Source: Progne subis subis (taxonomy: Eukaryota > Chordata > Aves > Passeriformes > Hirundinidae). From it: a stretch of DNA of 64,000 bases. The stretch covers positions 1,854,322 to 1,918,321 of the forward strand of contig JAKJHU010000065.1 of NCBI GenBank assembly GCA_022316685.1. The letters are read 5' to 3'. Under the pieces are notes generated by a model, which was not told the DNA's origin, searched no databases, and was given only the letters and a program-made list of their open reading frames with translations. Made by a program: the position numbers and the translations under genes. Each line of letters begins with the position of its first letter. Positions within the stretch are counted from its first letter, which is position 1. Shown one piece after another: positions 32,071 to 44,600 of the stretch.

Positions 32071-33074
32071 AGCAAAATTTTGCTGTGTAAATTTAAAATA
32101 CTAATACAGTGAATTATTTATTGTGGCAACTAATGCTGCAGCAGGGAGAGAATGAGAAAATTCCAAAAGATCTTGGTAAGGTACACCATGATCTACTCTG
32201 ATATGATTCCACAAAAGCTTTCATGGCTAAACCTCAGGCTTTGTCCCACCCAAAAGCAAACATCTTTCACATCATTTCAGTATAACAGGGTGTTATTGGT
32301 TCAGTGATGGTCTGGAAGTTCAGGAAGTGGGTTGTATTCACTGCTGGTTGCTTTTTTCTTCCCTCTCAAAAGTCTCATAGTTTAAAAGCAAAAAAGTAGC
32401 TGTAAACTATCTATAGCCTGCAAAGTGCAGCTACCAGTGAGACGTAATCCCCTTGCACGTACCTGTGCTTCGCAGGCTCACAACAATTGTTGAAGCAGAG
32501 TTTATTTAAAGGAAAATATGTAGCAACTAAGTAAATGCAGAGGAGGGAGTAATTTAACCAACTCATTGGATGAAAGTCAGGGTAGGGCAAGAGGAGTCAT
32601 GGCAATGTTTAAACCTGTCAGAAATGTGATGACTTAGTGAGCAATCGCTACTCTGTGTACCATCACTGGGCTCCTCCTACACTCACTTAGGAGTATTTCT
32701 ACATTTCTCATGCAACCTGCCTGTGCGACAAATCCACACACACACTGCACCTAATTAGCGTCAAGCCTAAGAGCCTCTCTGCCTGTGTCTCACCTCTCTA
32801 AACCCCTCCTGGAAGCAATTTTCCCAGCGCCATTCTAAATCTCTCAGAGGACAGTTCCCAAATAAGGGCCAAGTAAACACATGTAATACATGATAAAGCA
32901 TTCCAATGCATTAGATAATCTTCCCAGTAGGAGATGCAGGGTATTAGCTGCTTTAAGTGTTCAATATTACATATCATTAAAAATGTCAGGGGAGGTGAGA
33001 CAAGGCACTTGAATAGGCACTTGTAGAAAAGTACCAGTATACCTTGCTTAAACAAATACAAACCCCAATCCTTT

Positions 33075-33190
33075 CCCCCTAAAAAAACCAAAACAAACAA
33101 ACAAACCCACCCAAAGGGACAACAACAAAAACCAAAAACAAACAAACAAACAATGACAAAAAACACATCAAAGAGCCAAACAAATGAAAA
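33075..33190. repeat. A/C-rich simple repeat (AAAC)n
   Basis: Imperfect run of AAAC/AAAAC units on the plus strand. Confidence 0.8.
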
Positions 33191-35280
33191 AGAAGAATAA
33201 ATCCACACCTACTGTAGGAAGTGTAGCTTACCTTACCTGTGTCCCAGTCTCTCCAGAAGCATCAGGAGATGAAGAAGTGAGGAAAGCAGAGGGAGGGAAT
33301 ACAATCTTTCCTGGGGTACCAACTGCACCAGGGTCAAACCATTAGCTGGATTTGACAAATTACTTACATGACCACACCCTGTGCAATCAATAGCCACTGT
33401 GCTATTGGAGTGTCCCAAGCAGACTCCTTTGACACTGGCTGTCACTCTTCACATACATTTTCAGCTGATCAAACATCTGCCACCTTCTGCTGTGGTGCAC
33501 GGGAGGAATCTGTCCCCTCCTTTCCTACTCGTTTCCTTGTGGCGAAGGCTGGCTGGCTCAGAAAGCATCACCTGCCAGTGAGGGAGCAGCTGCCCTGAAC
33601 AGCAAACAGCCCTGGGGTGGCTCCAGATAACAAGTTGTGCTGAGGAGATGTGTGTCAGAGGTGGCTGAAAAGGGCTGGAGGGGAGCACCCATGACCTTAC
33701 AGCGGGTTTAGGGTGAGCAGAGCCAGAGGCTTTTATGTTGTCAGTACCCTCTGTGGCTGCTGGGGACAGGTGGGGCGGAGGGGACGTTTCCCTTTGCTGT
33801 CACTGGCCCAGCTGCGCAGGCATTCCACCTGTGCCTCCCTGGGATGCCCTGTGCAGGAGAGCAGTGTGCCTGGGCTTCCAAACCCCCAGCATGGTGTCCC
33901 TGCTCAGCTTTACCAGAGCCCAGGGCCCCTGCCCACAGAGCGGTTCTACGTCCCCAGTGCCCCCCGATGTCCCAGGGAGGCCAAACAAGCAGGGCCTGGG
34001 TCTCCAACCTGAGCAGAGGCTGTGCTGGAGCAGCCACGGGCAGCAGGGGGGTCCCGGCTGCTCAGGGCCATTAGTGCCCGAGGCAGGCTGGGAGCTGCAC
34101 AGCTCCGCTCTCCGTGCCCGCGGGATCGGCCCTTGGCCACTCTGGCTCAGGGACAGGGGAGCACAGGCCTGGAGCGTGACCTCAGAGGGCGATGGAGCTG
34201 CAGCCCGTGAGTCAGGGGAGGCCACGTGAGGCCCCAGCCCCGACGCCTCCCCACCCACCACCGGCACAAGCCGGGGCTGGCCCTGGGATCCCTGACCCAG
34301 CATCCTGAACCGCCGCAAAGCCTCAAAGGTGAGAGCTGGGGAGGGCTTCAGGAGCTTCTTGGGGTCAAGCCTGAGGGTGTATGGGGGCTGTGTGCTGGCT
34401 CTTGGTACACTGCTGGGTTGTTGGTTGCTGTTCGAGGCATCAAGCCGCTGTACAGAAAAAGGGTTCTGCTACTGTGGGGATTACAGGACTTCCCTATAAC
34501 CTCTCTTCTTGACTCGAGTCTTTTTGACTCAACTTCCCCATTTTTTAAATAGTTGTTTTGGTTTTTTTTTCTCTAAAATCCTCATGGCAAGCCCAACACT
34601 TCATGCAAAGAGAAAGATTTGTTTGACTTTAGTTTTACTCAGAGCACAAGCATGAACATTTCTGGCTTCTGACGAGTTCATGTTCTTCCTTCAGAGCTTT
34701 GCAGCAACACGCTGAGAAGCACACGGCGTGAAAGGAGAAACACAAACCAGGTAATTTCAAATGCTGCACATCAATGCTTAAGGCAGAGCTGGAAAACGGG
34801 CAGCAAACCCTCCAGGATTTACAGCTGTGGGGCTGGCAGCTGTGCAGCCACCGTGTCTGGGCTTGCTGTGAGAGCCAGGGGAGGAAGGAAGTGCTGGAGC
34901 TGCGGTGAGGGGTGGATGGGCTCTGCCTGCTCCTTGCTCACCCCCATGGGGCTGGTCAGGACGAGCCCGAGGAGCCGTCCCTCTGTGGTGACATGCGCTT
35001 GCTGGGTCTCAACACGCCTGTGTTCAAGGAGAGTGAGAAATTCAAGTTTTGCTACTTCTGTGCCACGTTTGAGCTATATTTGACAACAGGAAGGGTAGCA
35101 GAATTACTACCACAGCCTGGAGGAGACTGGAGCAGGAATGTTTGCAAACTGGGCTGGTGTGGATCAGTTTTTGTTGTCTCACAGGAAGAAACTTAGCTTT
35201 CACCACGGCCCTCCAGGACGTCTTCCCGTGGAACCAACGGCTAGGAGCAAACTAAGACTTTGCAGGTGTGCTTTAAGAAG

Positions 35281-35319
35281 TTGGTTTGGTTTGGTTTGGT
35301 TTGGTTTGATTTGGTTTGA
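35281..35319. repeat. Microsatellite (TTTGG)n
   Basis: About seven to eight units of TTTGG with one TTTGA interruption. Confidence 0.9.
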
Positions 35320-37059
35320 GAGGCCATTGAGGGACTTCATATTTAAAATAAAATTTAGCAAGTTTAGGTGTCAGCATATAACTTAAAATGAAAGGTAAAA
35401 GTAGTTTCAGAGGGGGAAAAGTTTGGGATTGGCTGATTTTTGTCTTGAAGTTGAAACAACCTTATTTTATTCACATTTTTTTGTTATCCCATTGAGCAAT
35501 TTCCCTCAGATGTATTTCATCAGCTAAGCAAAACCTCGAGTATGGAAGTTGTTTACCTCACTTTCTAAATCTGACTCTGCACATAAGTTTTATTCTAACA
35601 TGTTAAAAAGACCTCACTGCAATTAAATTCTGATTTAGTGTGAGGAAAGCAAGGTGAAGTCTGTTGTTCCTGTCATTCCCCAATGAGCTCGTGGCCAGGC
35701 TGAAATGCCTGTACAGCATCATCCTTCTCTCATTATGAGGTATAATCAACTAAGTCCCTTTTAAAACATACAATAATTAAGCACATATATTTATCCTTTG
35801 TTTAGTTCTGATTTTCTTTCCAGAAGAGCCACAGGGGAATTAATTGTGCATGTCTAAGAGAAATTAGGTACCCAGCTTCCTTGGTTAATGTAAATTTTGG
35901 TGGCTGACTGGGCTGAGCTGTGCTGGAGGCATAGAAAGGGAGATGGGAGCAGATGCTGGTTGCTCCTGGATCCTCTTGTGGCATCCAGGTCTTACCACAG
36001 CAGGATGCGAAGGTGCATTAGGCAACTGTGTTTCTGTTGCTGGAACAGCCAAGCAGTCTGCTCATTTGGGCCAGCAAATGGGCAGTTTTGAGGTAAATCA
36101 GTGTGGTAGCAGATGAAGATGATGTTGACAGTGTCTGCCCTGCTTTCGGTGTTGAATCTGCTCTTCCTGTCTGTGTGGCAGGGCAGAGCAGGTAGTGCCC
36201 ACCTGCTCCCTTTGTCTTTGGGATGATGCAGAGCTGGGACGGGAGAGCTGCTGTGACAGGTCAGGGGAACAGCAGCCTGCCTTAAAAATGCCACTGAATG
36301 TGGCCTTCACTAGGTATTAGGAGCACCAAAGACAAGCCTCCTGTGTTTCACTCAACAGTGAAATATCAAGATACCTATAAATGATTTTTTGAAATGGAAT
36401 TTATAAGTTGGAAAAAATGTTTATATTTAAAGTACTTTTGTTCCTTGAGTTCTGGTATTTTGACTGCAGGAATCAGAGAGAGAGGCCTAAAGGGTTAAGA
36501 TTAAACAAGCAACTGTTGCAAGGTCTAAGTTGAGCAAATAGGAAGGCAAGAAAGAAACTGAAAAAGGCAGAAAACCATAGCTGGAGATATACAAGTGACT
36601 ACTGACATTCTTGATTGAGAGGCCAAGAACGAGTCAGTCCAGGGTGCGGTGTGCTGGCTTCCTACATTTCCACATCAGCTGGTGCTTACCCACAGAGGGG
36701 ACAGATGCATTTCCTGCATTCCCTATCGGGTGCTCACAGGCTCACAACTCCCACAGGGCTGCTGCAACAGCTACAGCAGCAAAGGCTGGATATAAGTCAG
36801 AGAAAGGGAAAGATCTGTAGATCTTTTGCATAGATTCGTCACTGAAATAATTTCAAAATGCTGTTAAAATATTGTTTTCTCACAATGCACTTTGGAGGCA
36901 AGTAAGCCAGGTTTTCTGAGCTGAGCCTTTGAAAGTGGTTATGTGATTTTCCCAGAAGTCTTTTGAATTCTGATTGTGTCTAATTTCCTCTGTCTGAGAA
37001 CTGACACTGATGCCTTGGGAAGGCTGACCTGAAACAGAGACTGGACAGAGCTAGAGAAT

Positions 37060-37445
37060 AAAGTAGGTATTTATTGAAAGGCCTTTAGGATACAACTTGG
37101 GCAGGACAGGGCCTGACCAGGGTTACACCCAAGGTGGACTAAGAATGGTCACTAAATGGATCACTGGTCATGAGATCCCACACTTTTATAGGTTTTGGTC
37201 ACTTTGTATATCGGGGTTTAATTGTCCAATTCCAGCTCCAGGCTGTGAGGTCCCATCCTTCTTGTTCCTCCCTTCACTCCACCGTTGTTTGTGCTTTTGG
37301 GGCTGAAAATTGTCCTTGGTGTCCAGCAGGAAAAAAAGGATTTGTTTTGTCTCCCTACTCTGTGAAGAGCTGAGTGACACTGAATGTGAGCTCAGAGCTG
37401 CACCCCGGGGAAGCACAGAATCTGAAAAACATGAAAGCTAAAACA
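37060..37445 (-). mobile_element. LTR-like element, same family as 40420-41475
   Basis: Its sequence (GAGATCCCACA..., ATTGTCCAATT.CAGCTCCAGG, GGATTTGTTTTGTCT) is repeated at 40430-41475, where it is split by another insertion. An AATAAA lies on the minus strand near its start. Confidence 0.5.
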
Positions 37446-38636
37446 TGAAAGCAGACTGCTCGGCTGTTCCAGAAATCAGCACCCTAAAATTGTTCTTTTT
37501 GAGTGTTTGCTTATGTGTTACAGTATCCTTCTGAAGTATTAACTTACCCATTTTGGGTTTTGTGTTAGAATACTTTTTGGACTGATATGATGGTCTTCAG
37601 AGAACTAAAAGTGCCAGTAGGAAAAGAAGCAGGTTTTCCACTGGAAATTTTGAAGGGTATACTTAATTTTCAAACTGCTTGATTGGAAGTGTTTTGTTGA
37701 ATGGATTCAAAAGTCATATTGTAAGAAAAAGTGTGGACGTATAAACTGTTTTCCTATTGCATCCTGCGTAGTGGAAATTGTGCTTCAGTCTCCCCAAAAA
37801 TCTCCTTTTGCATCTCTCAGTACAGCTGTAGGTTAGCTGCTATATTGCACAAGGGAAGATGCATCAGTGCAGAGTGCCTGGACCACTCTAGGCAGAGGCG
37901 ACAGTTCAGAACCACAGCCTCCACAAAATGTGCACCATCAGAATATTCCAGCCTCAGCCCAGAACTTCTGTGGCAAGTTTATCAAAACAAAAGGAAATGC
38001 TGAATTTTGGGGATGTCAGAACATTTGTTTCTTTGGCAAATACCAGAAATTAATCTGGGATCAACACTTAAAAATTTGTAATTCATAAAGTTAAAGTTAA
38101 TGGGAATTTCCTTTTCACGACAATTTGGGAAGAACAGATGTTGAAGCATCAAAGTCTTCTATGAGACAAGAATTCAAAGTCTTTTTGGACTCTCCTAGGA
38201 ACTATTTCTGCTATTTTTCCTGGCTGATACATTTTAAGTATTGGGATGTCAGAGGTACAGGATAATTGTTCTGTTTCATGAATGGAACCCGACCTATTAG
38301 GTTACTCACATCTGTGGTAAATATTTAATTAGACACCTTGGTAGCTTTACAAAAGAACAATGTGAATGATCAAGTCTGACTTCTTTTTGTTTTACTCATG
38401 ATGATCAGACTTTTGTTCTTTCCTAATAACCAAAGGCCAGTAGGGTTCACTCGGAGGAGTCAAGAGTTGAGTCCCAGGAGGGTAAATGAATCATGATGTG
38501 AAACAGAAAAGTGATTTCAAAACTGAAAGGCCCAGAGAGAGACCCTGTGTTTGCAGAAAATCAAAGACAGAAAACCAGGAAAGTCAGTGACCTGATTCTA
38601 AATGTGCTTTTTCTCCCCTTTCAAATAGGCACAGCA

Positions 38637-41600
38637 ATGGAGAATTTGGATGTCCCAATCCCAGACCTTACTGAAGAACAGCAAGGTGAGGGAAGCACAC
38701 AAAGGTCAGAGCTTTGGCTCATGCACACTGCACAGCAGTGTTTGCCAGGGTGGCCATGAGGCAATGAAATCTGTTTCCTCTGAAAACACACCCTATCCAT
38801 CTCCTTGTGGGTCATTGAAACCCGATATAGTCACGGACAAAGACCCTCTAACTAATTAAAGTTAGAAAGCGGTATGTTTATTCACCGGCGGGCGGCACGG
38901 CACGGGAATCATCTCCGAAAGGCGTGGCCGCCCCTCGAACAAGGCTCTTTGCTCTCTATTTCTTTTCCAAGATCATACATACAATACACATGCATGACCC
39001 CAGCACCTCCCATCCCTGCTCTGTATTAAAATGAGGCTATTAGTCCTTCATGTGTGTGCAATTCTTCTCTTCAGTTGGGTCAGTGGTCTCGAATTGGGTG
39101 AGTGGTCTCAAAGGATGAAGTCAGGAGAGTCTTCATCAGGTCTCTGTGACCCTCTGGCATGATCCAAGGTCCCCTGCTTCGTGATTGATTGATAACAAGT
39201 CCAGGTGCTGGCCATTGTTTTTACTGGTTTCAATCTGTTCTTATGACGGTTCCCTTACTCCACTTTTTCTATAAACAAGCTCATAATGTAACAGTTAGCT
39301 CTAGCTTGGGCATCTAATAATCATTAACCTACCATTTACGAATCTAACTTACATCTTGATCGATATAAATTGCTTCTAACCCTTAGCTAAAATCTTAACT
39401 CTTTAAAGTCATGTCTCACTTGTACAAGGGAGACCAGCAGTCAATTCCCAGCTCTTCCGCTGGCTCCTGTTAGGCTTTGTGCACGTGCAAGTGGGAATTA
39501 GGTACAAAGGAGACTTTACTGTGCATTAAATGCCCGATGAGCAATCTCAGTACCTTGGTATCCAGTCCTTGGTGTCTTTGTGCCTGTCTGTAAAACAGCA
39601 TGGTCAGAATAAGCACCTGTTTAAATAGCTAGGAATACTTTGGGAAGAATTGCCGTGCTTCTCTAACTGAGACAACAGCATCACAGAGATATCAGTCATT
39701 TGTATGGACTGTTGACATTTGTCTACTGTTTTGTGGCAGACTGAGATGCTTTATACAATACAGCATCACTCTCTTTCCTGTATGCTGGTATTGGGCAGTG
39801 TGTTAGAAACTGGGGTCTGTCTCCACACCTGCACACTGACATACAACACCACTCCTGCACAGTGACAGGTTTGTTTCCTTTACAGACATTTTTCAGAGAG
39901 GTTTTGCTGCTGATGCCAAGTACTTGGAGAATCATGAGAAAATGGAACCAGTCCTTCTGGGAATCACTTGTAAAATGCTTGGCCACTACTGACCCACCTA
40001 TCCTGAGTACTGAAGAAAAGAAAAATGTAAGTTACCAAGGAAACACTTCTGCTTGTTACTCTACTTTTCTACCATACTCTGGGGAGAACATACAGTCCCA
40101 CTATCTGATATGCTGAAATATATTAAAAGGTGTGACAGGGCACTTGGATGAATGAATTTCAGGCCATTGCTTTTTCCTTCACTGCTCTCCATGTGCGAAA
40201 AACATCTGGCTCTGTATAAATTCCTCAGGATCAGTTCAGCTCACTGTGCTCTAGGCAGGACCATTGTTAGTCACATTTTGCTGTAAGGTACTGCAGCAAT
40301 TGCATGGCCATTTTCAGACCCTGTACCTGTATTTCTCCAGCTCTCTGAATAGTTAACTATTGCCCACCATGCTGGTTTTCCCAGTTGATGGCACTGCTCC
40401 AGTTTCTGAATGGAGTTTACATTCTCATCACGAGATCCCACAGTTCCACAAGTCTTGGTCCACCTGCATACTAAGGTCTAATTGTCCAATTACAGCTCCA
40501 GGTTGTGAAGTCTCATCCTTGCTTTCTCTCTTCAATCCACAGTTGTTTATACTGTTGGGCTGTCTTGGTTGTGAAAGACGGTTGTCTGTCAGGGAAAACT
40601 AGTCTCCCTTGGAATGGAGAATGTACACCCCCTTCCCTCCAAATTATTATAATTTTGCAATTAGGGGCTCTCAGGCAAAGATATGGGAAACAGGAGTAAC
40701 AGTTCTTTACTAGGAACATTAAAAATAAAAAGAAAAATACAAATGTAGTACTAAAACAAAACAAAACAAAACAAAACAACAACAAAAAACCCCACACCAA
40801 CAGCAACAACAAAAAAACAAGCAAGGAAGCAAACAAAAAACCCTGACAGGGTCAGGGATATGACCTGGCGCCTTGTTGGTCAGGGTGTTGGAAGCAGTCC
40901 AAATAAGTCCTCCTGGAGTAACAGATGTGGTTCTGTGGGGTAGAGATGGTCCTGTAGAAAGTCCAGTGGTGATGAGGTGGGTCTGGTCTTCCTCCAGGAA
41001 TCCAGTGGAAAAACCGGATCCCTTGTGTCCTTGTGTCCTTATCTAGCTGGGAACAGCTGGCTCCTCCCCACTGTGTGGAGCAACTCACAATGGGATGATG
41101 GAATGTGTCATTGGTGGGCACTAATGGCCCATTATCAGAAGATGTCCCCTGGAGGATGGAGGGGTGGTGAAAGAGATAAGAAACACTGCCCCACCTGGTT
41201 TTAATGGCTGGGCCATTATCAGGAGGCATCCTCCTCCTTCCTCCCTGGAGGGGCAAGAGGAGGACAAAACAACACACCAAAAAACCAGCCTTCAACAGAT
41301 GAAATAGAGTATACATTTCTAGGTTACATAATCCAGTACACGGGCTCAAAGTTGCCCTTGGTCCTCAGCAAGGAAAAGGATTTGTTTTGTCTACCTATTC
41401 TGTGAAGAGAGCTTACTGGCACCAAACATGGGGCTCAGAACCATAGAATCCTGCAAATATGAAAGCTAAAGCTTAAGGCATCACTCTTCCCATATTTGAC
41501 ATTTCTCTTTGTCTCCCGTTTTCCCTTTGTATTGTAGGAGTAGCGAGTTACATTTCCCTCAGGGATACAACCATTTGTCCATCAGGCTGTACTTCTACAG

Positions 41601-44600
41601 GCTGTGTTTTATTGGAAAGACCATTTGCTATTTACTTACCGTCTTTTCAGCTTCTGAACAGCTGTGATGTCCTCTCTGGAGGCTGTGTTGCCTGTCTGAA
41701 AGCCATAGAGAAGAAAGGAGTCAGGGCAATGGCTCTTCTTTACCTTTTGCTGAAGATTTCCAACCCATCTGGGTACAGGCAGCTGCCCAGCTCCAAGGGA
41801 GAGGGTGAGTCCTACCTGTCTTCCTGTCAGCTATTTTGTTAAAATTACCACAGTGCCAGTGGGACCTGACAGCAGCTTGAACACTGTTCTATGCTTGGAA
41901 GTGATGATTAGTGAACAACTGAACTTTCTGGAAGTACTGCTCAGGAAAGGCAGTTAGGTGTGGGGGTGATGGGAGCCAAAGTTAGTATTCTACTGATGTT
42001 AGACTTGGGTTCTAGGGAAAAAAACACCTGTGTTTAGGGAGAGAGCCTCTCCTGGGATGATGGTGCCAAAGAAGTTTCACTGATTTGAGAAAGTTTTCCC
42101 TGATGTTTTTGCACAGACTGTTAATCCAGCCAGCCAGGAGCCCTCTGAGCACTCGCAGCGGTAAAAAATCAGAGCTGAGCCAGTGAAAATATTTTTACAA
42201 ATAATTCCCTAGCAGCACATGTAAAAATAAAAGGAATGGCACACAGGGTGCTGAACCTGGCAACAAGATAAAAGAGACTTTTTTGCCTGGCTGTGCAGCA
42301 AGAAACTAAGGGCAGTTTCACAGGGTCCATAGTCATTAATTTTCTTGAATGGATGACAGAGGAGCACTCTCCTAAGATGACCCTAAATTTAAGTGGAGAC
42401 CCTCAAGGACATCCTGTTCCTGCTTCTGCCCTGATTAAACATGTTCCTGAAGGGGAGAGACCTCCCAGCCTGGAGCACAGCCCAGCTTTGGTCATCTCTC
42501 AGAGCAGGAATGCTGGTAACAAGACCCTTGGCTGTGAGCAGCCTCAAGGAGCCAGAGGAGAAGGAACCCTGTGCCCAAATCCTGCAGCTCCTGGTGAAGA
42601 GATGCTGTTAGGAAAATTAATCCAAGAACACCAGAAGTTTATGTCCAAAAAGGAGGAGTCCTTTTACTTTATTCGAATAAAGGGAGAGGCCATGGGGCAT
42701 TTCCCCTGGGGTCTCTCAGTTTTTCGGAGGATGCAGCCTCCTTTTTATCCCAATTTCCCGGCCGTATTTCCCTCTCTCTTTCCCCATTGGCTGAGGTACT
42801 TGAGAAGTACAGACTTCCCGAAATGCCTAAGATTCACCTTTTAATGTATAACCCCCCTAATTTTTAATTTTTATGGGATTTATGGGTTTTTCCCCATTGT
42901 TGCTTTCATCTTTCAATATTCAATTCCATTTACTGTAAAGGCAAGTATCTTCTTTTCCATTCACCAATCAATAGAATCCTTCCCATTGTTTCTCTTATCT
43001 CTCAGCGCTGGTTTTATCTACCGGCAGAGCCAGGGCTTGTTTGTAAAGCTGTGAAGGCTGTGAAGGCTGTGCTCCTGTGCCACGAGAGGGAGCCGGAGCC
43101 CGGCGCAGGGAGCGCTGGCAGAGGTGAACCACTCCTGCAGCAGCATCCTTCAGCCGCAGCTGCTGCCGCTTCAGGCAGTGCGAATTTGCACAGGGGTAAC
43201 GTTAGGAATAATTAAACGCCAGAATATGAAACTTTAGGGGTCCACCACAACCATTTAAACTGTAGTGTGTATGATGCTTTCATTTGATGCTTCGTACTAC
43301 CTTTTGTGTGCAAAAAACACGGCTGAAATTAGACAAAGGGTCTGATTTCCTGTCAGGTAACTTTTAATAAGGCATTGTGAAATCTGTAATTGTAAGATAG
43401 AAAACACAGTCGCTGATAATTTTCTTTTTTTTTTTTTTCTCTCTCTCTTTATAAAAAAAGATGAAAAATTGAAACTCCTGGAGAGATTGGAAAGGAATAT
43501 TGTATATTCAGAAGAGGACAAAAAGTCTGAAAACTCATCCCCTGAGTCCATGGATGAAGATACACATGGTAAGGAGGATTTATTTTATTTTCCCTGATAC
43601 ATAACTTAGTCTGACTGCATGTTTGTAAGAATTAGCATAGGAGATGTGGCAATTCTGTAGAGCTCTGATAAAGTAAGAAATTGTGTAAAAGAGAGAACAC
43701 AGAAAATCAACAGTACCTGATTCATGATCTGCAAAATAGTGGCTACCACCCACTCTTGTGGAAGTTGGTTTCAGAAACATAGAAATCTGCTTAAAGATTC
43801 CTTCCCCAAATAAAAGGTCCTAACTTCTCTCTACAGCCCTTTATACAAGTTAATCCAACTTCAGGTCGTGCTGAGTTTCACCCATTCAACCAGCTTCGAA
43901 GGGAGCTGTGAGGGAAAAGCAGCCAATAGTGATCCTTGCATTTCAAAGCCTTGATTTTTACATTCGTATGGTTGTATTATGAGCTAACAACTACAGTGCT
44001 GTTGTTTCTGGTGCTGCTAGCACATTTTTCTTTCCTCTGATGAACAAACACTTTCTCTTATCCAGACAGTGACGAGGAAGATTTAGGAAGACAGAAGACT
44101 GAAGGCCAGTTACTCGGAGGTAGGACAAAGTGACAAAAATATTGGCTTCTACTGGAGGCAAACAATATAAACCAAAAAAGGATTATTCTTTGCGTTCTTT
44201 GGTTTGGCTGTTGAACAAAGGCATATTAACACATGTAAATGTAAAAGAAGGACAAGTCAGTATTTGGCTGTAGAAAAGACATTTCCACAAGATGAAGCTC
44301 AGCTAATGCTGACAACCCAGCCATGCCCTGTGCTCAGAGTTAAACCAAGAAAGCAGAAATATCTGCTCTTGTGGGAGGAGTCCTGCTGCTTGGGTCTGCA
44401 CAGCTGCCACTGAAATGCGGCAAGAGGCTTCTGAAAACTTCTGTCACAGCTACTACTTACAGGGGCTGCAGTCAGCCCACAGCACTAACTGGAGATCACA
44501 ACCTTGTTCCCTGAGGCTTTTCCTTTCCTACCAGAGGACAAATGGAAAATAAGTACAATGCAGATGAAGAAAATGTGTTGTGTCAATACACAGAAATATC

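Larger units (their letters stand above)
29777..38628. other. Intergenic region between the array and TMEM40
   Basis: No protein gene was recognised. It contains T tracts (30058-30076, 31171-31222), LTR-like pieces (31740-32070, 37060-37445), A/C-rich simple repeats and a GC-rich stretch at about 33900-34320. Open frames here (for example 30669-31250) run through poly-T or LTR sequence and have no splice-consistent neighbours. Since the TMEM40 start exon is preceded by a splice acceptor, at least one 5' noncoding exon and the promoter should be in this region; I could not place them. Confidence 0.5.
40420..41475 (-). mobile_element. LTR-like element split by a nested LTR
   Basis: The outer parts 40420-40586 and 41341-41475 together match 37120-37445. 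The inserted piece 40587-41340 (754 bp) starts TGTCAGGG and ends CCAGTACA, i.e. TG...CA ends, and contains an A/C-rich simple repeat. The nested order shows the inner element is younger. Confidence 0.55.

Noticed and set aside
17342..39418. Inversion of the whole 21-kb block by recombination between the two inverted 611-bp LTRs.
   Set aside because: Such an event should scramble the target duplications of both LTRs, but copy B still has matching CTTG on both sides.
39886..40026. Alternative reading of the second TMEM40 exon to the donor at 40027 (frame TFFREVLLLM...).
   Set aside because: That frame is not reachable from the phase-1 end of the first coding exon. The phase-1 frame is open only to the donor at 39970.
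42293..42844. 183-codon open frame in a TMEM40 intron.
   Set aside because: It overlaps an LTR-like sequence and has no acceptor/donor pair matching TMEM40 phase.
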